A stretch of DNA of 59,101 bases, taken from NCBI GenBank assembly GCA_009602725.1, contig WELB01000051.1, forward strand, positions 493,419 through 552,519, written 5' to 3'. Shown one piece after another: positions 1 through 9,700 of the stretch (the first letter of the stretch is position 1; each line of letters begins with the position of its first letter). Origin of the DNA: Spirogloea muscicola. Lineage: Eukaryota > Streptophyta > Zygnematophyceae > Spirogloeales > Spirogloeaceae. The position numbers and the translations under genes are program-made. Below the pieces are notes generated by a model, which was not told the origin of the DNA, did no database searches, and worked only from the letters and a program-made list of their open reading frames with translations.

Positions 1-425
1 AAAGGCAGCGAGCCAGTCGCCACCTCCTCCACAACCTGCTGCAGCAGGGGCCGCCGATCATGGAGGAAGCGCTGCGCCACCGACGTGGCGACCTGTGCCC
101 AACTGCCGAGGAATGCTGGCCTGCAGACGCGCGCGAGCGAGCGGCAGCCGAGGCCGCCCTGGCCAGGGGGCAGTGTGGCCTGGAGCGTAGCGGCTGACGA
201 GGCAAGGAAGCCATCGTGGCGGATGAGGGCCGCCGCGCCCTCCATGACCCCCGTGTCGAATGTGGTGTAGGCCGCCAGCACCGCGGGGCAGGGAGGGGTC
301 GTCCGCGCCAAGTAGTGAGGACGCTGCACAATGCATCGATTGAGCATGGCAAGCGCCAGCTGCATGTCCTGCAGCTCGGGGAGGCGGGCCACTGGCTGGA
401 GGTGCTCCTGAAGGCGGAGAGGCAC
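1..425 (-). pseudogene. LINE ORF2 fragment, truncated at window edge
   Basis: Read on the minus strand, one frame stays open from about 425 to the window edge. It resembles the segment just downstream of the reverse transcriptase in LINE ORF2 proteins: a stretch around LNRCIVQRPHYLART, then FLASSAATLQATLPPGQGG, LGCRSLA and AFLGSWAQVATS. The combination of a 'LPxGxGGLGxRS' block followed by 'AFLGSWA' is typical of such proteins in algae and oomycetes; I recognise it from family knowledge and have not aligned it. No start codon or RT catalytic motif lies in the window. A hairpin-type retroelement tail abuts it at about 430, so this looks like an internal piece of one element joined to the 3' end of another. 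Lineage cannot be assigned. Confidence 0.6.
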
Positions 426-435
426 AGGCACAGGC

Positions 436-606
436 AGAAAGCGCTCGCCCGTTTAAGGATAGGGGCTGGAAAAGCCAGCCCAAAAAAGAATGAGTAGAGT
501 ACGAGAAGGGGGCCAGGGGAAGCGCTAAGAAAAACAAGCACACAAAGAAACAAAGCAGCTACGAATAGCTTAGTAACCCCTGCTTAGCAGCCGCAGATCA
601 GAGACA
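436..606 (-). mobile_element. Retroelement 3' tail, class T (hairpin tail)
   Basis: Minus-strand copy of the class T tail. It starts with the peptide SDLRLLSRGY and a stop (about 603-570), then about 60 bases of spacer, the box TTAGCGCTTCCCCTGGCCCC, the hairpin GGGCTGG/CCAGCCC (462-481) and a terminal box resembling GGGCGAGCGCTTTCT. Very similar copies occur at 705, 4000, 4210, 10516, 10796, 32600, 39666, 39765 and 51345. Confidence 0.7.
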
Positions 607-1580
607 GGCCCTCCTTCACTTAGTACACTCCCTTCACTCTTTCTGGGCTGGCCGCTCACAGCCATCGCCCTCTACTTGTTACTGAGAGTTTGGTAGCTGC
701 TTAGTTTCTTCTTGTGCTTGTGTTTCTTAGTGCTTCCCCTGGCCCCTTCTCGCACTTAACTTTTTCTTGGGCTGGCCTTTTCCAGCCCCTAATCTCTATG
801 GGCGAGCCTTCTTCTACTGAAAAAGTTTCTCACCTTAAGACCCTTGTACATTCCCTTTGGGCTGGCCACTTTCTTTCTCTTACAGCCACTGCCTTACATT
901 GAAAGAGTTTCTTCTTTCCTTTGGGGCCACTGCCGCCATGACGGCAAGCTCGTGGAGCAAAGGCATGGAGAATGAAGCTCAACAAGGAAGAAGAAGCATA
1001 TTCTTCTTACATTGGCCTCTCTTCTATTTCATGCGCTCCGCGCGCCTTCTCTCTCTTACAAGCAAGAATAAAGAGAAACAGCTCTTCAATATAAGGTAGT
1101 GGCTATGAAAGCAAGAACAAAGAGGGCAGTGGCTTTAAATTTTGAAGTTGTTCTTCAGAAGGGATAGATTAGAGGCCAGCCGAATACAGGCCAGGCGAAT
1201 ACAAGAAGCTCTTTCTTGTCCAACCTTCCTGGGCTGGCCTTTCACAGCCCTCGGCCCCTTTGAGAGAGCTCACTACTCTTGAAGGGGTTTAGCTTTATCG
1301 AAACACGGTGATGAAGCCACTCAATAACCCCTAGTCAACAGCCGCCGTAATAAGTAGCAGCACATTGGGAGGTGCTTCTTATGGAGAGGTCGTCTTGCAT
1401 CTCTATCTGGAGACAATTCCAGAAAGGGGCGTTGGTTGTGAAAGGCCACCCAGTATAGACTGGACAATGTCCAAAGGGGCCGGAAAATGCCAAAGCACAC
1501 AGCTACGTAGGTTGCTACTTCGTATGAGGTGCTCAATAGCCCCTAGGTAGCAGCCACAAGACGAGCTTGCAGCCGTAAAA
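607..1580. mobile_element. Mosaic of retroelement tail modules
   Basis: No gene is visible. The stretch holds a plus-strand class T tail at about 705-825 (TTAGTGCTTCCCCTGGCCCC, hairpin GGGCTGGCCTTTTCCAGCCC, then ATGGGCGAGC). Related hairpin modules lie at about 640-670, 845-895 and 1228-1250. A minus-strand piece at about 1310-1350 translates as LLRRLLTRGY followed by a stop, and a weaker one (LPRGY) lies near 1530-1550. The minus-strand reading frame over 1321-1536 is only open across these fragments. Confidence 0.55.
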
Positions 1581-3530
1581 GTGTCACCAGGGCAAATTCG
1601 GAACACCAGTGGGGTCGCACATTTTTCCTTCCCAGTAATTCTTATTTGCCGCACTGCTTCTAGAAGCAATGAGCATGCACACCGCTTTCTTTCTGGAGGA
1701 GCCACCTCTCTTTACATCGAGATTTAGCATGTGGCAGCAGACTGTCTAAAGCGAGCAGAAGCAGCAGCGTCTTCCAAGGTGCAAGCACAGGGTCGAGTGG
1801 AGCTCCTGTGTAGTTCGGGTTAGCTAATGGCCTAAACATTTTACCTCTTTCATTGTACTTCCAATCATGCTTATTGTAGAACTTATACATTACGAATGCT
1901 GTGAAGCTTCTTCACGGGCTCAATCGAGATACTCAATCCTTACAATTGCTCATCATGACACTTAGGGACAGAAACGATGGCCTCATTTACATTATGATGC
2001 ACATTGTTTGTTGATACAATGTGTATAACCGGCTCAAAATGCCCAGTAATCTGTGAGGTAAGCCCCCTCTGCCAGTGCATCACCTCAGCTCGCCTCTGAA
2101 TGCGCAAAGGGGACTCTTGGGCAGTGCTGTCCACCTTTGTCCACTATTATGGGCTGACCTTTGTGTATGATGACGGTCAGCCGAGACCACCTTATTGTGA
2201 AGCACATGGGCGCAAGGTCACAAGCTGAATGCTTGTGAAGAGCAGGACGCATATTCCAGTATAGGCCTGCAGTCTTTGATACAGCAGCTTGGGTGTGAAC
2301 ATGAGCATTGATGCAAGCACATGGAGGCAAGAAAGTAAGGAATGTGGAGCACAGGCAACACCTTGAAGACCATTGGTGGTGATACTGCAAGCACGTGAGC
2401 ACCCTGTGCACAATCTGCATTCCAAACACTTTGGGACGGTCTTGCACATCTCAGAAGTGCAAGCACGGCACAAGCCTGGGTACACTTATATAGTGCGCTG
2501 CACTCGGATCTGGTCAACTGGTACGAAGCCTGATCATGGTAAGTGGCGAATTATGGGTCCATTTATACAGCATGCGGTGCTGCGGAGCCCAACAGCCTAA
2601 AGGGCTCCTACATCAAGAAGACGGACCTGGCGTTCAGAGCAAGTCTTCAGCCGGAGGCAAATGCGCTCCAGCATTCTACAATGTCACTTAATATAGCCAG
2701 AAGCTACCATTTTGGGCCCAGCCTATGACAGCTCCAGGCAGCTGCCCAAGTGCTTATTTGCTGTCGCCATTTCTGCCGCCATTCATTGAAACCAGGACTT
2801 GTGGCTGCCAGCTCGGACGAGTGCCAGCGCTGCTGCTTCTTGCATACTAAGCTGCCTGCGGGCCTTTGGTCGCGCAAAAGCAGGGCCAATTCAGCCAGGT
2901 CTAATGTAGCCCTTCACCTGTACCTGGCATACTCAATCTTCACATAGCTTGCCGGCTTTGGCATCGCCGCCAATCTCAGCGGCCACTTCGATCACCTCCA
3001 ACGTGAAGAGCGAGGCGCAGAAGATGATGACCTCGACCACCATTGGAGCCGTCCTAGCAGTTCCTCGACAGCTGCAGCCTCGACCGGATCCCGAGCGCTG
3101 TAATCCACGCTGCCTCAGTAGACTGGGGTCCGTCGCCGCGGGCCTGCTGCTGTAGGAGTGCGGTCGCCGCAGCCGCAGCGGGTGCCGCCGCCTCACTAAG
3201 CTGAAGTGGGAAGCGAGTATGAGGAGTGGGGGCAGAGCAGTTCCACGCCGGCGTCTGCGGCGGCGATAGCAACGCGGAGTAGAGGGAGGTAGGAGGGGGA
3301 AGCGACGCAATTCCTTAGGGGGGCGATGGTTGTTAAATGAGTAATGAGTGACGGACGGCTGTGTAATGAGTGATGGACGGCCACTTGTGCTCTTCTCGTC
3401 TTCGGGCTGCCATTGACAGCCCTCGCCTTCGGAACAGCTACATCTTTCTTTCCCGTATGTTGTTCTTTGTTTTTCTGACAGACAGTGAACTCGTTTGATT
3501 TGGCCTCCAATTGATTCCGTGCGCAACGCG
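1581..3530. other. Intergenic, no gene recognised
   Basis: I see no recognisable protein domain, RNA gene or repeat boundary here. A long minus-strand frame (2933-3949) is open, but most of its translation is low-complexity Arg/Ser/Pro. Only its last part (3055-2935, hydrophobic residues near FCASLFTLEVIEVAAEIGG) looks exon-like; this is noted as a finding. Confidence 0.4.
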
Positions 3531-3559
3531 CGCGTTTCTGCTCGGCTGGCCTTCCTTTC

Positions 3560-4010
3560 ACAGCCACCGCTCCTTTGGGGAACTCTCCTTAGTTGCCCCG
3601 GGAAAGCCCATGAACAATAAAAGAATACTGCGGCTGTTGATATTGAAGAATGTCCAAGTACATTGCTGGGCCGCCTGCCAGGAGCAAGCGTTGGGTCGGC
3701 GCGGTGCGGTATGGGGGGCGAGGAAATTGCCGCGTGGCGGCGCGAGTGCGGCGCATCCGCGTGTGGGCCACAGCAAGATTGCCGCCCGCCCGGCCCCAGC
3801 GCGGGTGACACGTTGCCACTGGGTCCCCCACGCAGCAGTCCTTTCGCGCAGGTGTATCGCATGCGCCTGTCAATCCGTGCAGACGTCCATGCGTGCCGGT
3901 CGCGCATTGGCTCCAGCCTCCTGGTCTCTTGGCTGGCTATGGGACCCACGACTCGGAGAGTTGAATTCTCCGAGCCGGGCTATTGAATGGAGCCTAGCGT
4001 CTCTGACCTG
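3560..4010 (+). pseudogene. LINE C-terminal fragment ending EFSEPGY-stop
   Basis: A plus-strand frame from about 3663 to 3986 reads through FAQVYRMRLSIRADVHACRS to SWLAMGPTTRRVEFSEPGY and a stop. The FRMRLS segment has a direct counterpart at 50325-50345, where a better preserved LINE fragment reads LAQIFRMRLSVPL. The final GY-stop is followed 10-30 bases later by GGGTTACTGAGTG and a class T tail (about 4000-4175), the same order as in other copies. I infer a decayed 3' end of a LINE ORF; the upstream part is too degraded to read. Confidence 0.5.
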
Positions 4011-4175
4011 AGGCTGTTTAGCTGGGGTTACTGAGTGATCCGTAGCTACTTTGTTGCTTTGTGTGCTTGCTTTTCTTAGCGCTTCCCCTGGCCCCCTTCT
4101 CGTCCTTTGTTGATACTTTTTTGGGCTGGCTTTTCCAGCGCCTATTCTTAACGGGCGAGCACTTTCTTTCTTTGT
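3996..4175 (+). mobile_element. Retroelement 3' tail, class T
   Basis: GGGTTACTGAGTG at about 4023 is followed by TTAGCGCTTCCCCTGGCCCC (about 4076), the hairpin arm GGGCTGGCTTTTCCAGC (about 4123) and the terminal box ACGGGCGAGCACTTTCTT (about 4158). The second hairpin arm is mutated (CCAGCGCC). Confidence 0.7.
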
Positions 4176-4207
4176 AGCTACTGAAGAATCGAGTAGCTAC
4201 TATGTCC

Positions 4208-4425
4208 CGCGCGCTGCACCTTCGTGCCTCGCTGCTGCCTCTGGCTCTGCCAGGGGACCCACTTCTGATCTGCGGCTGCTTAGCAGGGGTTACTGAGTGA
4301 ATCGTAGCTGCTTTGTTTCATTGTGTGCTTGTTTTCCTTAGCGCTTCCCTTGGCCCCCTTTTCGTACTCTGTTCCTCTTTTTTGGGCTGGCCTTTCCCAG
4401 CCACCAGTCAATCTGGCCGCGCTTC
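4208..4425 (+). mobile_element. Retroelement 3' tail, class T with alternative end
   Basis: Contains a degraded version of the coding tail seen at 50800 (RASLLPLALPGDPLLICGC in one frame; SDLRLLSRGY-stop in the true frame), GGGGTTACTGAGTG, and TTAGCGCTTCCCTTGGCCCC. The hairpin TTTGGGCTGGCCTTTCCCAG is followed not by the usual class T end but by CCACCAGTCAATCTGGCCGC, an end also present at about 10340, 40340, 49870 and 51215. The hairpin therefore joins two different 3' ends. Confidence 0.65.
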
Positions 4426-4549
4426 CTGTTCTACGTGCTTCTCCAATGGTCGCCCTACGTGCGCCGCCGCTTTGGCGATCGTTCTCACAGCGGCCACGAG
4501 GCGGGCGGGCAGACCCCCGTGCCGCGAGGAACAAGCTGGCTCCCCCCAA

Positions 4550-5590
4550 AAAAGGGGGCGAGGGCTGTGGACAGCCAGCCCGACAAGACAAGACTCGGAC
4601 GGGCACGAGGGCGGGCACGAGGACCCTCATGCCGGCGCCAAACGCTAGTGGCCGGGGTCGCCCAAAGAAAGAAAGAAGTGGCACTCCCAATGGGGGCAAG
4701 GGCTGCGAAAAGCCAGCCCAAAAAGAATTCACAAAGGTTCACAAAGAGAGAGAAGGCGCGCGGTGCGCATGAAATTAAAGCGAGGCCAATTCAAGCCATT
4801 ACATTGTTCAGGCAGAAAATGCAGAAAGTGCAAAGAATGCAGCGCAAAGAATGTGGCTACATGAAAAGACGCCCTATACTAGGAGGGCCGGAGGTGCCAC
4901 AGAGCGGGAGGAGCCGTGCTGACGGGGGCCATGTCGACTCGACCGGTACCGCTTGTGGAGCTGCTAGAGGAGGTTGAGGAAGCAGCAATGGCAGGAGGGA
5001 AGAGAGAGAACAGGCGCGGCTTGCATGGGATAGAAGGGTGGCCAATTTAAGCCAGTACACTGTTCAGGCAAAAGGTAGTGCAATACTTGGGGGCTTCATA
5101 AATAGACCCACTATGCTAAGGTGGCTAAGCTAACAACGTGATGGGAAACGGAGACGGGAGGCAGGAAAAACGGGAGGGCCTGCCCGGCGGCTGGAGAGCC
5201 CGGAAGCCTGGCTTACTCCGTTGGGAGGAAATTCAGCCTCCAGTAGAGGGCGGTGGCTTTGAGAGGCCAGCCCAGGAAAAAGAATAATGGGGCGCGGTGC
5301 GCATGATGAAGAGAGAAGAGCGAGAGGTGCGCATGCAATGAGAGGGTGACCAACTGAAGCCAATACACTGTTCAGGCAAAAACTAGTGCAGAAACTGGGG
5401 CTACATGTAACGAAGCCCTTGCTAAGGTGGCGGGTTGACGCAGCGACGGCCCCTACCCCAAGCGTGGCTGTTCATCAGCGTGCTGGGCGGGCTCAGAGAA
5501 AGGCCGCTGGCGTTGTGGCGGTGCTCCGGCTCCCCAACTTATTACCTGTCGAATATACTTGTGCTCACTCGTGGAGTCACGCCCTAGCCA
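4550..5590. mobile_element. Mosaic of class R retroelement tails, mostly minus strand
   Basis: Three minus-strand class R tails occur at about 4752-4880, 5008-5115 and 5300-5430. Each has the box GAGAAGGCGCGCGGTGCGC or a variant, then GGCCAATTCAAGCCA, CATTGTTCAGGCA and a GGCTACAT segment. At about 5460-5580 a plus-strand piece reads AVHQRAGRA and, 25 codons on, a decayed version of the VLTRG ending (GTGCTCACTCGTGGAGT). No functional reading frame is visible. Confidence 0.5.
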
Positions 5591-5989
5591 GCTTACGCAC
5601 CGTTACCTCAGCCCACCACAGCATAGGACTTCGCTGTGTAGCCTCATCCATTGCACTGCTTGAATTGTGTAGCGCGAATGGAAGGAAAAAAGACCAGATT
5701 ATGCTAGAACACAATTCTTCTCTCATGGACAGGCCTTGCGGTGCACATGAAATGAAGTGGAGGCCGGGCCGTACCATTTATTCGTTCATGCAGTGAGGAT
5801 AAGGGATGCAAGCATCCTACCTTCCCATTCACGATAGACAGCTTGAGGTTTTCCAGTCTTCCAGTCTACAAATTTCTGAAGACTGGCGAAGAGCCAAAAG
5901 AGCGTGCTTGCGGCTGTGTGGAGCGGCCATTCCTTCTTCGTGGCTTTAGGAAGCGAGCAAGCCAAACGCAGCACCGCAAAGACAACCAG

Positions 5990-6960
5990 CTCATACCGCA
6001 TTGGCAATTTCGAGAAAAGACGGGTGGGCATGCTCCTGTCTCAAGAGTGGGGGCGGAGGACTTGTCGCTATTCAGCGACCAATTGGTGCAATGTCAGCTG
6101 CCGGAGCTCCCTTCTGCCTTTCGGACATCGCTTCAGCTCTTCCTTGGCCTCCCACCTAATTGCCTGATTGGGGTGCGCCAGTGCGAGTGCGGCTTCCGTG
6201 CAGAGGGTGCTGTGCTCGCCACTCACATGCTGAGATGCCCCACTGGACCAGAAGTGGTGGGCATTCACAACCTCCTTCGCAATGCCCTGGCGGGCTTGAT
6301 GCGCGACGCCGGCTACCGTGCGGTCGTGGAAGTCAGCAATATCATGCCTATCACCACGGACGCCCAGGGACGTCATCATCGCCGCACACTTGACATTGTG
6401 GGCGTGCAACCTGGTGGAGGACCACGGGCCCTGGTCGACGTTGTTGTTACGGAGGCATATAAAGGCCCAGCATCAACATACATTGCTGGGCACGCAGTGG
6501 GCGGAGCAGAACAAGAAAACTGCGGCATTACTTCAATTACCCCCAATGCGATCAACTCCTGCCAGCTGCAATCGACATCTTTGGCTGTCTGGGTCCTCGC
6601 TTCCACACTCTGCTTCAAAACATTGCCAATCTAGGCTACACTCGACGTGCAGATGTGTTTCCGGCTGAGATGGGTTTGCCAGCTGCATATCTGTCGCTCT
6701 TGCGACTACGAGTTTCGGCCTGTTTGTAGCGTGCTCAGGCTAGTGCCTTGCACCAGAAAGCTGGGCGAGCTCTAGTAGGCGGCAGAAGGGCTCCGTTCCT
6801 GGCATCTAGTATTCATGCATCGAGTAGTGACCTTTATGTTTTGACCCGTGGTTATTGAGCGGGTCAATCTGCTGTAGTTTATGTAGATCTTTAGATGTGC
6901 TTGCCTTTGTACCTGGCCATTTGGCCTACGTCTCTTTCTAATACACGGTCTTTCTCTTTG
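5990..6960 (+). pseudogene. 5'-truncated LINE copy with frameshift, class L tail
   Basis: The best preserved LINE copy in the window. A frame running to about 6520 contains FRTSLQLFLGLPPNCLIGVR followed by CECGF...HMLRC (C-x-C-x10-H-x4-C), then HNLLRNALAGLMRDAGYRA, the conserved region after the RT domain in LINE ORF2 proteins. Near 6520 the frame shifts: the continuation (LRHYFNYPQCDQLLPA, DVFPAEMGLPAAYLSLL, RVSACL) lies in another frame and meets a TAG at about 6726. The C-terminus still reads HQKAGRALVGGRRAP ... SSSDLYVLTRGY-stop (6858). The untranslated tail continues with GAGCGGGTCAATCTGCTG and CCTGGCCATTTGGCCTACG to about 6950. It is non-functional: it lacks RT and has a frameshift and an internal stop. 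Related copies: 32508, 39227, 45846, 46597(-), 47945(-), 49196(-). Confidence 0.8.
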
Positions 6961-8316
6961 ACGCCCCTAAATGTGTGTGGTGCTGCGCTCCCATGTAAAG
7001 GTGTGGCCTAAATTAACATCTGATTTGTAATGCTGTCATACTCTCACATTGAAACGGCTCCGCCATGGAAGGTCGAGAAGGTGAAAGTATGGCAATTGGG
7101 TCAGCCCACTCGCATGCCATCCCTAGCGTGGTAGCTGTGTGCCCCTCGTCTATGTAAGTTGGCAAACTCCTCTGTCATAAATTGATGAAGGGCCAGTATG
7201 CTTGTATGAAGGGCCAGCGCAACCACGACATGGCCATTGCTGGCAGAGGCATTCCACCAAATCTCAAGAAAAAGGTTGCCAGGCACAGAAGAATAGAGGG
7301 CCTATGAAAACTACGTTATGCAAACGTCCGTCGCAGATTGAAGACAGTGTACAGCGGCAAAAGATGAGGCCCACTCTGTGATCCATCAGAGACTGCAAAG
7401 AGCGATGTCTCTGTAGAACCAGCTGGCAAGATATGCCCAGAAGTATTGGTGAGGTAATGCATTTAATGCAATGGGTGATGTTTTGGTTGTGTGATGCAGA
7501 GTTGCCCACATTCCAAGCAAGCATTAGCGACGTGGCCATCATGCAAGCCCAGTAGGTACGAGACAGCAGACGGTAGCAGACAGTTTACCGGAAGGGTACA
7601 AACCCCATGGCTAAGTATAGCAGCACCTAAGCACCGGCCTGAAGGTGCAAGGTAAAGGCTAGCGAGTGCGTGACCCAGACATGGACAACTGTATGCACCA
7701 GACAGTGCATGAACGAGCTGGGTGTGGGGTCGACCTGCTCTATTCAGTGCCTGGTCAACCTGAACGTTACAACAAGTCCATGGAGAGTAAGGGTTGCGAT
7801 CAATAAACACAAGCTATTTGAGAACATGGTACTTGCTTAGGGCAATCCATGTACTCAAGCATGGGAGCTCTCCAGATGCAATGCAAGAGGGGTCTTGTGC
7901 CTATGACAACGAAAGCTCTTCCCAGTACTCACAGTAAGGGACTATGCCTGTGAAAGGCCAGCCCACAGGAGGATGGCCATGGTCCGAAATGGCCGGAAGG
8001 CGCTGAAGCTCAACTTCATAAGTACAAATAGGTGCTAAAATAAGTCCTAGGCAGCAGCGGCAAGTCAGAGTAGCTTGCAGTCGAAAGGCTAGGACAAATG
8101 ATGACGACTACGATGACGAGGTGGCGGTGAAGGATCTCAAGATCGATCGGTCGCCACCGAGCGAGCGGGCAGCGGACGCCAAGATCTTGGGGGTGGTGGA
8201 TAGCTGTGCTGGGAGTCCAGTGGGGCTGTGAGCGCCAGCGGGATGAGGCGCACGGCGCGGCCGTGGAGGGCGTGGAATTGGCGGGCACAGGAGGAAATAA
8301 CTGGGAGTTGGTGGTA
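6961..8316. other. Intergenic, no gene recognised
   Basis: Open frames here are short and show no family motif. A tail-like phrase (GTGAAAGGCCAGCCCACAGG) at about 7950 suggests a decayed hairpin module. Nothing else could be supported. Confidence 0.4.
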
Positions 8317-8781
8317 CAGTCAAACCTTGTTATAGGCACGTCGGCCGGTTTGGCGAAAATATGTGACTATATCGAGGTGTGCTTGTTCGTTGTAGAGGCA
8401 CTATTGCCCCCAAATGTGCTTCTACCGTGACAATCAGCAATATATCAAATTATATTGAAAATGGCTTTTTGGGTTTAGGTTTAGGGTTAGGGTTTTAAAA
8501 CTAGACCCTAACCCTAGACCTCAACCCTAAACCCCACACCCTAAACCCTAAACCTCAACCCTAACCCCTGTAGAGAATATGAGAAATATGTTGATTTGTT
8601 TTCATATAGGCACTTCTAGTGGGGGAATCTGCCCCGAAAACTGTGCCTGTACATACAGGCACGTTCCTGTATCGAGTCACATTTGCCGGGGGAAAAAAGT
8701 GCTTCCCGCAAAATGGTGCCACTATCAAGGTTTTGCCATAATGTGCCTATATCGAGAGGTGCCTATAACAAGGTTTGACTG
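8317..8781. mobile_element. Tc1/mariner-type MITE, 465 bp
   Basis: The left end starts CAGTCAAACCTTGTTATAGG at 8317 and continues CAC. The right end is its exact inverse (GTGCCTATAACAAGGTTTGACTG ending at 8781), giving 23-bp perfect terminal inverted repeats. A TA dinucleotide flanks each side (8315-8316 and 8782-8783), the target-site duplication of the Tc1/mariner superfamily. Inside the ends are further related motifs (CTATATCGAG near 8368 and TATATCGAGAGG near 8750). No transposase frame is present, so the element is non-autonomous. Its middle carries telomere-like repeats, annotated separately. The perfect ends suggest fairly recent movement. Confidence 0.85.
8471..8568. repeat. Head-to-head telomere-like repeat inside the MITE
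   Basis: The G-rich arm (8471-8494: GGGTTTAGGTTTAGGGTTAG and GG) is followed by a short spacer and then a C-rich arm (8503-8568) built of CCCTAAACCCTAAACC-like units with imperfect copies. The orientation, TTTAGGG units followed by CCCTAAA units, is that of two chromosome ends joined head to head. The arms are short and degenerate, so this is an interstitial repeat, not a telomere. Confidence 0.75.
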
Positions 8782-8783
8782 TA

Positions 8784-9700
8784 GGTGCGAATAGCTGGAG
8801 AAAGCATTGGGGGTCCAAATATCGGGCTGGCGGGCGGGCCGGTAGCTGCGTTGTCGGGCGCCCTACTCCTCCTGTCGTCGCGACCCGGCGCCCGCCCCAC
8901 ATTCCAACGTTATCCGCGCGTGACCTCCACCTGACAGCGTCGCAGGACGTCGGGCATGGTGGCGCGCGTGGGGAGGTGAAGGCGTGCCTGCCGCCCACTC
9001 GTGCATGAACGACTACCAAGGCTGACTCACAAGCCTCTCATTGTGGGGAAAAAGCGTTCTTATCAAAGGCCAGCCCAACATTGGACAAGGTACAATGGAC
9101 GATAAATAATGAAGCTACGCTATGAAGCTCCTCTTTCCCAGTTTAACAACGAGCATCTCGTTTCTCTTCCCTCGGGTATGGAGTTCGGCACTGTCGCACA
9201 GTGAAGACATGGTACGGGACTAAATGATCGTAATGACATGATACACATATTCAGAGTGCACATTGGAGCCGCCCAAGAGCTGGAACGGGCCTTGAAGCTT
9301 GCGAGATGCGGTGAGATCTGCAGTGGATGCGGGTCAAGCAGGGAGGGCGGGCAAGCCATGTGCAAACAGCCCGGCTGGCGGTGGCAGACGGGCCGGGCCG
9401 CCGGCAGCCTCGTGGGCCTGAGCCTCGTGACGAGCCGACAGATCACTGTGCAGGCACCATGCCAGCCTCGTCAAGCAGCACCGGGCAGGAGGCGGCTGAG
9501 CCTTGACGCGCAGCCGACGGCGCGCCCCGTGGGGCGACCAGCGGCCGGCCTGCCTTCCCCGCCCGGCCTGTTGTGGCTGTAGTTTCAAGGCACGAGTCAG
9601 CACACAGGCGCGTGCGACAGTGCGACAAGCACAGCCGCCGGCTACCGCACGAGGTTGGCCGCGGAGCAGCCCTCCGTTGACAGGGAGAAAGAATGGCATT
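8784..9700. other. Intergenic, GC-rich, no gene recognised
   Basis: Overlapping GC-rich frames occur on both strands between 9230 and 9700, but their translations are Arg/Pro/Ala-rich with no recognisable domain or intron signals. No gene is claimed. Confidence 0.4.

Noticed and set aside
2933-3949. Long minus-strand open frame (338 codons)
   Set aside because: Its translation is mostly low-complexity Arg/Ser/Pro and the upper part overlaps decayed LINE sequence on the plus strand. Length alone in GC-rich DNA is not evidence.
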